From Phoronis australis (Eukaryota > Phoronida > Phoronidae), in assembly GCA_002633005.1 (NCBI GenBank), contig NMRA01000001.1, positions 1,596,198-1,660,197 of the forward strand: 64,000 bases of DNA, given 5' to 3'. Made by a program: the position numbers and the translations under genes. The notes under the pieces are model-generated. The model saw nothing but the letters and a program-made list of their open reading frames with translations. It was not told the DNA's origin and ran no database searches. Position 1 is the first letter of the stretch, and each line of letters begins with the position of its first letter. Shown piece after piece: positions 1-13,500 of the stretch.

Positions 1-3000
1 GACTCAGTCCTTAAATTGGGGTGTTGCATGAAAAGATCCCTAAGTATTTTCGATAATATTGACAATTCAACGAAGAATTCCTTCTCGACTTGTATCAAAG
101 TCAGAATCTGACTCAGTAATGAATCTAAAACAATTCAACAAAAGGCAATCGATGTTTTCACAAGTCCAAAAAATACGCAGTAGATTTAGAGAATTTAGTT
201 GAGTCCCTATTTAGGACTGGAGTCCCTATTTAGGACTGTTTCTTGCAACCAGGCACATGGATCAGTTTTGTGAAAATTACTTGAGACAGAAAATTAGCCT
301 TGCGCTCCACACAACTATTTCAGAAAAATTATCCAAACTTCACACGAGCAAACGTGCAAAGTTTCTTCGAGTACACACGTAACTGCTAGTTACTGAGATA
401 ATCACCACGAATCGTATCTTGATTGTGATGAGTTGGGAAACACTAACTTGGCTAAACCTTTTTTCCAGCAATTTGAAATGGAAGAGTAAGACCAATTTTT
501 ATCGTAAGTCTTGAGTCACTATCATGAAACGGAGCCCTGAACAACATTTTAATATGGAATCAAAACATAGAGTTTATGTTGAGCGCTCAAGAAAACTGAA
601 GGGCAAACTGACACGCTGAATTTAGTAACCCCACTTAGTAACTTTTAAGTTGTAGAGGTCACCCAAGGACAAATTTGTGCTCCACTCTTAATATCAGGGT
701 ATGAGCACTTGAGAACACACTTCAGGAACATGGTTACTATGGATTATAGTAAGTGGAGGGTAGAAACATTTCTGAAGGATGGCTAAACAAATTGATAGAC
801 ATTGCAAAGTATCTGTCATTCATTCGCATAGTAGCTTGTCACACTCATGCAACCACAAAGGTGACTGATTAATTTGTGATGACTCATGGTAAAAAAATCC
901 TCCTATCAAAGTATCACATATTTGTCACGAAACAGTTAGCACGAAACAAGAAAAACTAAAGCACCACTGCCTTTATCATTGACCTTAATTTAACACCAAG
1001 AATATGAACAAATCATGATCGTCTTCAGTCTGACTGTGTAAAAATTTACGCAAAATATTACCAAGATGTATTGATTATTAATCATCAAACAGCCTAGGTA
1101 TGCCAAACATACCTTGGCATAAGCATTCAAAAGAATAACAAGCAACACATTATTTGCATGTGAAACTAAATATAAGCGTCTCCTCAAAAGTTCAGTGAGC
1201 TTGACAAAGGTTGTTCAAAATCGGCGATCTTCCTTATTTAAACAAATCCACCCTCGTTATCACAGCAACAGCATTCTTTGTCTCTTAGTAAATTTTCGAC
1301 AACTGTGATAAAGTTTAATAGAGTCCATTAGCCTGGCTGTAAGTGCAGTGGGTGTATTTATTTAAATCTTCAGTGAATTTTTGACAGAACAATATCCGGT
1401 TTGATCGGAAAATGAGAAAAAATTCTTACAAATTGCTCAGCATGAAGAGAAGATGATGGTGAAAAATGAAGGAAAGACTGCTTCAGTGCTATGAGACCTG
1501 TGGTGAAATAAATGACAGTGGTTTCCAATTCCAAAACCCTTTTCCCCCCATGAGATCACTGATAAGACCTCCACACTTGGAGTTCGTGAATTTGACAGGA
1601 CTTCTTTTAAAGTATCTAGTTCCCATCTACTTGTTGGCTTTTCCCTTTGCACTTAGTCAGCTGACCATCATTACTGAAACAGGAAACCATGCCGACATAG
1701 CGCTAAAAATAAAAAATGTAACGAAGTTGCTATGCCAATTTCCTTTATTACCAAAACCAAATAACCACAAATAACAATCATAGTTGAAAAAAATAAGCGT
1801 GTTTAAAACCAACATTCTAAATTTCTTACAGAACAGTGGTTCAGTTTTAACTCACTGAGAGGAGTCGTCCTAGGCAGGATCAGTTTATATTTTACTGCAA
1901 TTATAAATAAATGAGATATTATTAAATTTGAAATCTATTGTTCTAGATGACACCTTGGGCAGAACAGACAGACGGAAATGTCCAGAATTCTTCATTCTAT
2001 ACAATTGCGTGTATACCACAAAACTTCAAACATAGCGGCAAATTGGCAATGATTTTCAAACATGGCACTGCTTAAACATTAATTTTGAGAGACTGAAAAT
2101 TTTGATGAACATTTTCAGCTTTGCTATTTCCCAAATAAATTCACAATGCAAGGGTCCATTTGACTAATCATAATCAATCTTTACATACGTAATTATTTAA
2201 AGGGATTGCCAATTTCAAAAGTAAGTAAAATGAACCACGGTAAATATTACAACAACATGTGCTCTGTTAATATTATGGAAAAGTTCTGTAACTAATGCCC
2301 TGATCTGGGAGGTGTCTAACGACCAATAAACATATCAGAATTAATGGAGTCAACACATAAGTACGTAAATGTTGGCGCTTTTGATTTAAAAATGCCAACA
2401 ATTACAAACAAGCACTAAAACATGTTGGTGCAAGATCATAACACTGAGCGCACATGTTCAATTCCAGTTTTACCCATTACATCAGTTGTCATTAGAAAAC
2501 CGAAAATCGGGCCGTTCAGTGGCATCTTGTACCCGGACAACACTTCTCTACATCAAGCGGGGAAAACCAGTGTCGCGGTCCACCCTCGATATCATGAAAG
2601 TTGATCTAAACTCCTAATATATTGTACAGGGCAAATACTGCATCGGCAATGAAATAGTGGCTGAAATAAACTGAAATGTCAAAGACAGTAAATGGTAATT
2701 TTTTTCAGGCGTTTGGCTTCTGAAATTGAACTCCACGTGAAAAGTTAGTGTACAATCCTTCCATCATGGAAGAAACATAAAAATTGGTCAAAACGCTGTG
2801 ATGGGGTTTTTTGTTGACAACAGTTTTGATTGATGCGTGTTTACATGTATTGGCATTTGTGTCATTATATCAGACAAAAAGACTGAGCCTGGAGATTAAC
2901 AAAAAAAAGATTGATAACAGGCCTTTCAAAACCGGCATCAGCATGTATAGAATACGGATTAAACAGGAGTTGGCTGCAATGTGCAATCTTTATAGCTGCA

Positions 3001-3375
3001 ACCAATAGCGGTGGTGAGGCAAGGCATTGCCAGTGAGCAAATCAGAAGGATTCACACACTAGGGGTACTCCCAAAGAACAGGTACATGGGATAAGCATTC
3101 AGAAGGATGACCTTTTCACAGCCAGTTTTCCTATCAAATAATGCCTTTTCCGACAAATTTTCTACTTGTAAAAGGATCCACTTAACAGAAGTTCGAACAT
3201 CAACAAAAGTTTCTTTTCCAACTACACACACTAAAGGTTTATCAGTCTAATATATCTTTGAAACTTTTGTTGCAAAAGATATGCTCATTTTTGACAACAT
3301 GCTATCTCTTCTAGTCTCAGCTGGTTAATAATGGATTCATCTGACCAAGGATCTCTAGAATGACAGGGGTTGGTT
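1..3375. other. Non-coding, nothing recognised
   Basis: AT-rich DNA with no open frame that looks like a conserved exon. The open frames on both strands around 1437-1774 have no recognisable domain and lack convincing flanking splice sites. A 19-bp direct tandem duplication sits at 201-238. The stretch could be intergenic, or intron of the minus-strand gene that runs off to the left of 25040. Confidence 0.5.
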
Positions 3376-3545
3376 TATGGAATTGAATTCTATAAAAGGG
3401 TAGTGTTTCTAGAACAAATTCTGTAAAAGGGTAGTGTTTCTAGAACAAACCCCAACGGAAGGTTGGCTTCATCATGGAAGCTCTGGAGAATTGAGTAGCT
3501 TCTTCAACTCCACTCCCTAAATAGGTGGGTATCCTAATAGACCTA
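3376..3545. repeat. Dispersed repeat family A, copy 1
   Basis: A 37-bp internal duplication built on AAAAGGGTAGTGTTTCTAGA is followed by a stretch ending in CCCTAAATAGGTGGGTATCC. The same order of short blocks (an AAAAGG-type block, GTGTTTCTAGAA, then a Ca-rich block with AAATAGGGTGG) recurs at about 24640-24790, and more loosely at 36670-36780. Class of element unknown. Confidence 0.5.
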
Positions 3546-6500
3546 TCACAAGCTCCGCCAACCTTGCGAAAAATCGACAGACAAACAATAAGTTTCACCT
3601 GACAACGTGTTGTTTGTCAGGAAAAGGGCAGCTTGAAAACAAAGGCGTGTCAAGAATGCTGCATTCTGATTGGTCAATTAAGCTGTCACTCAAAATCAAT
3701 TGTCCAGATTCACCCCATCAAAAATATCGGACAAGTACCTACCTCCCCAAGATACACATCAGGACACCAAACCTCTGAAAATCGATTAATAATTTCTAGG
3801 AAGCAAACATGTTTTCAACGGCACCTAAAAGTAGCAAAAATGACAACAAACTGATACAAAAACCATTAAGTGAATGATACTGCACCTAATGTAGATCAGC
3901 AAACTGCACCAGACTGTAACCTGCGCTCTGGTGGGATCAGATGGAGATAATTGGCCTCTGTTGAGGCTATCCTGTAAGTTTACAGAGAAATCCTTACACA
4001 AACAAGCCCAGATGAGTCTAGAGAAATAAACCAAGGTTGTCTGTCTTAACAGTTTTCCTCCTTAATGAGTTAATTTTCACTCATGTGTTTAGATTAGGAC
4101 TGAAAACAGTTAACATGGAATGAAGGTGCTTAACCAGAGAAACTGGATTTCCCTAATTTATAGAGCAATTGAATTTCCCTAATTAATAGAATGATTTGAG
4201 TCAGTTGTCTATAAGTAGCTTAAGCTCTTCTCACTGCCTAATTCAATAGACAAGTGCTGTTCATTTGTGTAGGTGATTAAGTCACTTGATTTTAAGAGAG
4301 AAGTGAATTCCACAGATTACAAGGGAAGGTTACATAGTAAGAGTCTTTCATAAGAAAAGTAAAAGCTCCTGAACAGGTCAATGAAGTGACATGTATTTGT
4401 TACTACACCCTTTGAAATTTTTGTTTGCCACATTAAACGGTAGTATTTCATAAGATATGGTACTATTTTACTACGTTACAAACGGTACAACGGAGTCCAC
4501 TTCACTAAAATATCATGCCGAATATTTAGAATATCCCGATTATTATCATGAAATGTCATTAAATCCGTATAAAATAACCGAACAGTATCATGATTTATTG
4601 TCACATTATCGAACATTGTCATTAACAAATCATCAAAATTGATACTCATTCCCTTATTAGCATGCATATCTTCGCTTTTCCACCTAAGCAAGTTGATTAA
4701 TCTTCAATTCATTAGATTGATCAGAACTCGGCGCCAGTGGCAAAAGTCAGTCGTTTCCTGTTCTAGCTGTCTTACTCTCTGACTCTCACGGTCTACCTAA
4801 GTAAGATCAAGAATGGTTACGATCGCTGCTAAGTTGGAACGCGCTTAATGAAATATCATGCTAATTATCATAATTTATGTCGAAACCAAGGCTGTGCCAT
4901 TAAGCCGGTTCTGCTGTATTATGAAAAGCGGAAGTCTTTTTTCAATTCATTTTTGGTGGCCAATTTAAAAATAGGTTACATTGAAATTCAGGAAATTTCA
5001 TCTACATCGAAACTTACTCACAAGCGGCGCCATCATCATTTTCCGAGTACACTGTGGGAGGGTCGTGACAGCTCATTTTCTTGTCACTTGCTAGCCTTGT
5101 TAAGGCCTCCAGAGCACCCAGTCTACTTCAGGCAAGCCAAGAATACAGTTAAAGTTCCCACCCGACTGTACTGGCTTCCTCATTTGGAAAGTCACGCCTG
5201 TTGAGTAGCCTGATAGGTGACCGTGTTGTTACTTTCACATTTTAAAAAGGCTGCACAGAATACATAACATGCCGTTTTTTATTTTCTTATTATTCTGTAC
5301 ATAAAAATATGACGTATGTTGAAATATGGGTAGTGATTTGGTGGAGGCACGATCAGAGTGAAAATTCATCACTCTGATCACGCCAAGAATGTTGAACATG
5401 AAAATTTACCTAGTAGCACTGATTTATAAATTTCATTCTATGATTTGGCCAAAATCTGATTTAATAAACGAGTATTGTCCCTTCCCAATGACCGAGGTCG
5501 CCGAACGAGTGATCTAGATTTCATTTGTGACTTGCGTCGATAAAAAAAAATTATTGGATCATTCTTGCTTCATACTAGGTTGTTTTACTCAGTTTTGGTA
5601 ATTACTGTAAAGTATGATCACAATATATATGTTAGCTTGCTATCAATTTTCGGTGAATGTAGTATTTTCGGTTTAAGTCAGCTGTTGACCCAGATAAGTG
5701 GGAATTCCGAGACAGTGAACCAGTGCAGAGACAGTAGTCTGTCGTCACACGTGACTTTATTTGTCATTAGCTATTTGTCAGTAGACCAGTTAAATCCCGT
5801 CTTGCGCAAGCGTTTATTGTACAGTGTATTTCTACACTACATGCGTCCCTACTGTACATTTCCTATGAACTCACAATATACACAGAGAGTGAGCACTAGG
5901 TGTTGTCGTCAGCGGACAACAAAATGGAATTAAAAGTATTAAAGACCATATGGATGAGAGGATCAACTTGTGCCCATGCTGCCCAGCCTTTGTTGCTAAG
6001 TTTCTCAACCTCATTTTTATGGCCAATCATGGGCTACAACAGATCCATGCCATATAGTCTCTCGGTGAAAGTCTAGTCACTTGCGTACATCAGAATTGAT
6101 AATTGGCCATTGATGCGACTAAGACAAATTATCAAGTTACACATCCATAAGTTATCTGTGAAGTCACAAATTTTTTTCGAAATGTCAGTCATCCCACAAT
6201 GCATTTGAAAAAAGACAGCAGCACTGTAGATGAAATGCCCCTAGACTGGAAAGACAAATTCATTTAGGGACCAAGTGAGTGACAGGTGAAAGTATAATGT
6301 TGCCTACTGGCTGTCACTCCTAAAAACTGATGTCAGAAACAGTAGAAGCAATGACTGTGATGGGCTGGAATTACAAGTTCTGGTTACACCAGATCTAATT
6401 CAAAAGTGACATGTGAAATTTCAACAGTCACTGGAAAATTTCATCAATTTATGAAACAACAAGGTGAACAATGAAATCTTGTTTCTTTTATTTTTTGCAC

Positions 6501-7636
6501 AAAAATTCAACCACAAATTCATTATTTATCATTTTAAGTTTTAAATACGATAGGTGTAATATTTTAAGAAATCGTGGGCATTCACAACAAATTGCTTGAA
6601 AAAATAATCCCGGATCAATTTTGGCAATTATTTTTGTCCGAACTTAGAAAGATTTTACTGCATGTTTCCGTCAGCTGGTTCAGTGTTAACTGCAGACAAT
6701 ATGGCAATTCTTCACTAATATAAAAAAATGTTTCGTGAAATGATGATCTTTCTGTTTTTCAAGGCTGACTATTTTAGGAATACTTTAAATACAGTAATCA
6801 GTTCTTTCACACCAACTAGACAATACAAATCATGATAAGAATGAAGTGAAACTTTACTTATGTGGCGTGGCGAAAGAAAAATTTTAGTTGTGCACTATAA
6901 TACTTACTCTTAACAGTGTCGTATTGCAATTTTAACTGGGATGTCAGAGCTGCATGTCTCGCCAATACAAGGGAATTCACTGCAAAAAACGCTTTGAAAA
7001 ATATTTTTTATTTGAAATTCATGAGTTTTTTAAACAAATGTCATTCGGTCACAACTAGTTAAAAAGAACTGAGGGAGACGAAGCAACTGTCAAACCACGC
7101 TTGCCTTTTCTGAACAATGTGTTGACATCAAGCAGCAATTATTAGAAACAGTGAACAAAGCATGAACATTTAACCCCCCACTGATAATATTAGATTTCTT
7201 TCCAGTATCATGTGAGCGTTATTTAGGCTAAATATAGGATACACAGTAAAACTTGCATAAGACATATCCAATCCCGCCAAGAGATTTTATTGCAGATATA
7301 GTCTAAATCTGACTTTTCTGAAGGGCCACTGGTGCACAAACTGGAAAAACTGTACTGCTAAACTCCAAAGCGTGAGCAAAAAAACGACTTAAGACGATTG
7401 TCCAAGTTATGCAGGTTTTACAATACATGAAATCTAATTTACACAGCATCATGTCTAAGTTGAATAAAAGACAACCTTCATTCAAAACTGGATCTCTTCC
7501 CACTTGTTACATTGACTACAGGTAATTAAGAAAGGTTAATTAGGTTGACAAACAGCGTATACAACATGCTTTAGTTAAAGACACCAAACAATGAATACTT
7601 TATTACTCTGAACATCATTTTTAGTTGGCGTAGGTG
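3546..7636. other. Non-coding, nothing recognised
   Basis: No gene recognised. A near-perfect hairpin lies at 5351-5379, with 10-bp arms GATCAGAGTG and CACTCTGATC around a 9-nt loop. The longest open frame (5565-5933, plus strand, 122 codons) has no motif I know and biased, uneven composition, so it is not called as a gene. Confidence 0.5.
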
Positions 7637-7863
7637 AGTGGCAGATCTACGTTTTCAGTAAGGGCAGTTTATGATTCGAGCAAATCCGAGGCGCATAGCG
7701 CCGAGCAGACAGAAGGTCGGGAGGGACTTTCCCCCTACCGTGTAAGATTTTTTGTGGTTTTTAGTAGCTGATTTCATTTTTCTGGCGAAATTTTTTTCAA
7801 TTTATATTTTTGATTCTGTCCCGAGGGGGAGTTTGAACCCCCCTGTAGATCCCCCTCTGGTAG
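7637..7863. mobile_element. hAT-like MITE, copy 1
   Basis: About 225 bp. The left end carries GTGGCAGATCTACG and the right end, read on the minus strand, CCAGAGGGGGATCTACAGG. The interior has GGTCGGGAGGGACTTTCCCCC and GCGCATAGCGCC. The same blocks in inverse order occur at about 47520-47633, and a related TIR flanks 56465-56758. The TIR resembles the CAGTGGCGGATCTAGG type known from hAT elements. It has no coding capacity, so it would depend on an autonomous hAT elsewhere. Confidence 0.6.
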
Positions 7864-9618
7864 ACTACTTAATCTATCATGGGCCTTGATTTGTCTCCCT
7901 AACTGCAGCAAGGAATGATTAGATTTCCCTCATGCTGGAAATCCAACATTAATACCTAGAAATAAACTCAAGTAAGTTGGCCTATAATGATGTAACCACA
8001 TTTTTACATCAAACACAATGTTGCAATTCACTATGATGGCTTGAGGATTAGTTCCACATCCAAACACTAGGTGGAGAAGCATGATCCCTAATGCCTTGTG
8101 GCTATCAAAACCCAACGAGTTTTTACTACTAAATAAAAAGTGTTGCTTTGTATAAAACTGATTTACAACCAATAAAACTCTTAGCCAATAGTGTTCTTAT
8201 TTGTAAAATATTTTCATGGATTTGCTGCATCAGTAACTCAGAGTACCGAGCACAAAAACCATACGCAGTAATTCCAAAATTTATCCAAAGTGAATACAGA
8301 ATTTGGTCAAAATCTTTAAAAAAATCCTCGATCGGGTTGAATTTTGTTACTAAAAACCTAGAGAGAGTGTGGATGATATTTCAAATCTTTACGTCAAACA
8401 AATTCAACCAAATGAAGGCTGAGTAAATGGCGAGTATTTTAGACCACCACTGGAAACAAAAGTCAACTACAAAAATATTCCTCAGTTGTGCGTTGGATTT
8501 GCCACAAAGAAGAATTATTTTCTTTTGATTTTTTGAAGCTGTCTGCCCTTGTTACAATTAAAAAAATTATCAAGTTTTGTTTTCGACAAATGGCAAGCCA
8601 TGTCACAAATGATGAATTTATGTTAATGTGTAATTTTATTCAGAATGTTGAAAACAAAAAAATTCCATTGTTGACCAACATTCTCGGGGGGTAGAGTTTC
8701 GCCAAGATAGCTTAGTGATCACGTACTTTGCTTGCAATACATAGAAATGTCTCGCAGTCTTGCGAGTTCTTGCTTTTTTCAAAAAAACTAGTTACACAGC
8801 ACGCATGCCTGGATTGTACAAGTGAAAAATTGGTTGTTGGTACAATAACGCAATTACCCAACATGCACTGCAAGGTCAGAGGAGATTAATTTCGAATGTG
8901 CACTGCATAATTTCCATATCCTTGTGCTTTGTTTGGCAAACCATGAGCAAGTCCCATGGCTACCAACAACAAATACCAGAATTCAGGGTGCACAGCAGTA
9001 AACATCCTTGTTGAAAAAAAGCAAGTTATTTCCCAACAAAATTCAGTCAACTACCAACTGTCAGGAATAGATGATGGTGATGATGTCCAGATGTTCACAA
9101 GTGGTTTCATACCACATGACTCTGTAAGGTGCAGATCTCAGCCCAGAATTAGATAATGCTGACAACCAACAATTTCAGGAGGAGGAATAACAAAAGTGAT
9201 TGAGAAATTAACCCAGTCAATTAAGGGTTAATTTTGGTGAACAGCCATCAGAGATGTAATTACAAGGTCAGCAACAACAACTAGGGCTATTAGGACAATA
9301 CTTTTCACAGGTTCAGAGCGAGGGTCGCATAAACAGAAAGGCACATTAAATTTGTTAGCAGTGTTCAGCAATTCAGAGTTGAAAGATATTTCACTATGTT
9401 CACATAAATAGCCAAAACGTCAGCAGTTTTTTCAATGGCAAAAATGCTCCGTGCAATCGATTGATTAATGCAACGATAAACACAGGCTTCCTTCTGCACA
9501 AGTGTGTCCTTTGATTTGGTAACAGAATACTCCATCCTGGTGTTACGAAAGATAGCCAATAGGTGGTGCTGTAACAGAGTGTGCAGCTACAAAAAGTCAA
9601 ATGAAAACACCAGCAGCA
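7864..9618. other. Non-coding, nothing recognised
   Basis: No exon-like segment or strong repeat seen. Short open frames (8148-8694, 8956-9156 plus strand; 9365-9642 minus strand) are low-complexity and have no recognisable domain. Confidence 0.5.
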
Positions 9619-10586
9619 GTTTACACGGGTGAGAAACAACATGACCGCCGGTCCTCTAAACAGGACCTCCGGGGATCAAATGGGACCGCCGCACCAGAAA
9701 ATGGGACTGACGCACCCAAAAACATGACCGCCCCACCACAAAACAGGACCGCCGGGGACTAAAACCGCAATAACTAACAGGCTAAGATTTATTACCGTTA
9801 GGCCTACACAGATCATACAATGGGGCTATATACGTATGCATATGCAGGTCTTGTGCCGATTAATCCACCGAAATCTTTTGTGAGCAACAAAGGACACTTC
9901 GCTTTGTAATACGCGGCGCTTTTGAGTTTTACTCATCACCAGGCTCCCGGCTGCGGTATGTNNNNNNNNNNNNNNNNNNNNNNNNNNNNNNNNNNNNNNN
10001 NNNNNNNNNNNNNNNNNNNNNNNNNNNNNNNNNNNNNNNNNNNNNNNNNNNNNNNNNNNNNNNNTCATCATCTTTCGAAAGATGTCTCAAAATTTTTCTG
10101 AGGAAATGGCGCGTGCACATGTCACTTATTATTACAACAGTTCATTAGATTGTTTTTCACTCAAGCGGTTGCAAACTGCAAGGTGAGTGTTGGTTGACGC
10201 CTAGATTTTGCATGCGCCTGCATCGGTCGCGCGCTCTACTACATGTTGATGTAAGTTCCACGACGAGGTGACGAGCAGAACTACCCGGGCTGTGGGCAAT
10301 GTCGGGGATGTAACGGAGCTCAATAACGCAAGGCTGTCAAGCTTTATTTTGGCGATAGTCTTTACACAGCTATCTGACCGGTTACGTCATAACCCGCAGT
10401 ATCACACAAAGGCCTTAACTACTCAGTCCCCGGCGGTCCTGTTTTGTGGTGGGGCGGTCATGTTTTTAGGTGCGTCAGTCCTGTTTTGTGGTGGGACGGT
10501 CATGTTTTTAGGTGCGTCAGTCCTGTTTGGGTGAGTCGGTCCGATTTAGAGGACCGGCGGTCATGTTGTTTCTCACCCGTGGTTTA
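9619..10586. mobile_element. Foldback-type DNA transposon with long TIRs and GTTTA target duplication
   Basis: The element spans 9624-10581. Its ends are exact inverted copies beginning CACGGGTGAGAAACAACATG and continuing through GACCGCCGGTCCTCTAAA. Each arm is about 150 bp and carries internal short repeats (GACCGCC, GGACTGACGCACC and AAAACAGGACCGCC blocks on the left, their complements on the right). It is flanked by a perfect 5-bp direct repeat, GTTTA, at 9619-9623 and 10582-10586, which I read as the target-site duplication. No transposase frame is visible, although 103 bases of the interior are missing. Superfamily undetermined. Confidence 0.85.
9962..10064. other. Assembly gap of 103 Ns
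   Basis: Run of N near the centre of the foldback element (element midpoint about 10102). Long inverted arms often collapse or break assemblies, so the true interior may be longer than shown. Confidence 0.99.
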
Positions 10587-13500
10587 TGGGTGATTCAAAC
10601 TGCCAGCAGAGCACCAGTTAAGTTAGTTTGCCACCACTTTATTGATTTTATTTGTGCACCAGAAGAAAGTAAAAAATAAGAATAAGTTTTTTGGGAATTA
10701 TAAAAAATGTTGCCATGTTAAAAGCAAATGATTTGGAAAAAGATTTTAACTAAATTTAATGGGTTTGAAATCCGATTTAATTTTTTGCAACAAAAATAGC
10801 AGAAATTATAAGTTCCAAGTGTTTCAGTGAACCCTGTAGTAAAGGATTTGTTATCAAGGCTATATTTAAAGATGCTCTAGGACAACTAGCTTCATGCAGC
10901 ATCAGTGTAAATGCTTAATCACTTTTTATTTCATACTGTTTGGTCCTCGTGTATACTGCTTGGTTCTGCATCGGCATTAGTTTTCTAGTAAAGCACGAGC
11001 TTTTCACCCTGACGTGGTGAAACCCACATTTTTGGAGTTATCACATAATAGTCTTGCTGACCAGGTTATGAATGTAAATATTAAGCTTTTTCAAAATAAA
11101 TAATGACCAAAAAGACCAGAGTTCCATTTCATGAAACTATTTTAGCCTTAACTTAGACTGAAATAACAATGCTGTCATTCCATCACGTCACGTTGCGCTT
11201 GTTGAACAATGCTGTTGACATCGTGATAACAATCAAACTTGAGACTTAAACTTTCATGAAACAGAACCAAGCAACCATTTTTTAAAATACTGGCACAATG
11301 GGGTTCGTGGCTTCAAGTTCCTGTACATTCCAAAAATTCCATCCTCATTCAACACTTATTCTAATTTTGTGTCTCCCCCCACAATGGTTGAAAGAAGTGA
11401 CTTCAGATAGTCTGCCACTCAATCATTTCAGCCACCCTGCCCTGTCAACTATTTTGCATTTGCCCCCACTGTTGAACTTGGACAATCTTTTCTTATGAAA
11501 AATGTGTCTGTGCACTTCCTTTACTTGAACTTGAAATTTTCTTACCTGCCTTGTAAATCTGTCACAACATACACTTGATTACAGGCCTCGTAAGGTCAAC
11601 GCAATAAGAATCGGATTGGTTGACTGAAGGCAGTAAGACCTCATTGGTCAATAAAATAAAACTGTTGAATGAAATTATTCACGCACCAAAGGTGTAACAT
11701 CATTAGGTGAGTCAGATCCGGCCCATGGTCCATAGGCAGGCCTTCACCAACCAGTTGTCCTGGGCGTCCAAAAAGACACTTCAACTCAAATTTAGATTTC
11801 CCTTATTATGTAGCTAGGACGTCCTCTTCAGTATTTGGGTGCCTTAGTAAAGTAAGTAAACGGACACTGGTGTCAATTTAAATTTGCTCTTAGCAGCTCT
11901 GGGACTGAATTGAGGGGCACTGGCCTATCCATAATAAAAATAGTTAAATGATGCTGTAAGATTTAATATCCTTCATTATAGACATGTCTCCATAGTAACA
12001 TGCAACACTATTTCAGCAATTTGACTTGAAGACATAAAACAGTCTCACGTCATTGATCATGGACACGCTACGATCACATATTGAGAAACTAATTTTGGAG
12101 GCCCTATTATCAAAATCTTGGATGAACCCATGGTCACTGGTTGACGAGAGCCCAATAATCCTTTTAACAAGTTCTTCCAACATAGGGAACATACCAAAAC
12201 GCATACGGCCAATATAATGGAGAAAATCTCCAGCATTGCTCAATACGCAGTATATAGCTAAATCTAATGCTTATTCACAAACAGCTTGAGCTTCCTCTTA
12301 GAGGAATGAATGCAAATTAATCTTCAGACGTTCTTACATCACAATAAGGAGCACTTCTAATCTGCCGACTCAGGAGCTCACAGGCTCAGAGTCCAATCTC
12401 TGCACTCGACATCATCGAGTTTATTGTAGATTGAACCTAGGTGTCATTAAGTACGAACTTGGATTACGTACTTACAGTACACGCCAAAAGTAATCAGACA
12501 GATTATCATTTCCACAATGTGACCGGTCATTCTAGCTACTCTGATTGTTAATGCCGCTAGCACTCTGCCTTCATGACCAAGAATACTGGGTCGATTATTT
12601 TTGGCGTACACTGTGTTTGCATACTTCGTAGTGTACTTGATAACAAAATCCAAGACTCAAGTTCACAGATTAATAAAACAGAAATTACAAGTGAAATTAG
12701 TGATTGGATTTTTGGCCATACCTGGGGACTCTAATTGTTTATTGAAGAATCAATAGTTAAAGCTATCTTTTGTCTTAGGGCTTTGGCTTTCAGTCTGCTG
12801 CCCAGCAGGCTACGTAAAGTTCTGTCTTTTGGTTTCAAAGTGTACAGGATTTTCTAGCTTTCAGTCGTAGCAATATTTCATGAGAAACAGCTAAGCCATT
12901 AGAAGACTGATTTTTAGCCAAAAATCAAAAAGACAATGGATTCTTAGAGAAGCAATCCCCTGGTCTGACAAAGTCATAGTAGGGAGCTTATTTGTGCAGC
13001 GTGGAATGAAACACCATGAGCATCACATTAGATTGGTCAGAACAGAGTGTCACGAGACTCTTGCAATCCAGACAAGGACACAAGGGAAGAACCAGATGAT
13101 CTTGCACACAGGAAAAATTACGCACTGCCTACAACAGTCACAGGAAAATTGAGAGAAATAGATGCTTTTTAAACTTTTCAATTAGTTTCACTTTGTGAAA
13201 TGTCCACACGCTTTAAATTATGTATTCCTTCCTTGTAAAGATGCTAGTTCTCAATGGTATTATCATTCACAAAGACACCTTGACGCCACATAAAAACAGT
13301 ATATTTGTAAAAATTTTCCTTCATTATGTGTAGGATAATGAAAAGAAAATCCATGCCATGTCTAAGCAAAAAAACAACAGCCAAAGCACAACAATGAAAT
13401 GAACTTCTTCCAAGAAAAATCCACACATTCATGTAGTCTTAGGAGATTTTCATTCTTAGCAACAATGAAGAAATAAATTTCTTTCAGGAACAAACGCGCC

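Noticed and set aside
12013-12243. Minus-strand 76-codon frame that reads as plausible protein
   Set aside because: It begins with TTG rather than ATG, no convincing splice sites were seen, and no family was recognised. It could be revisited with transcript data.
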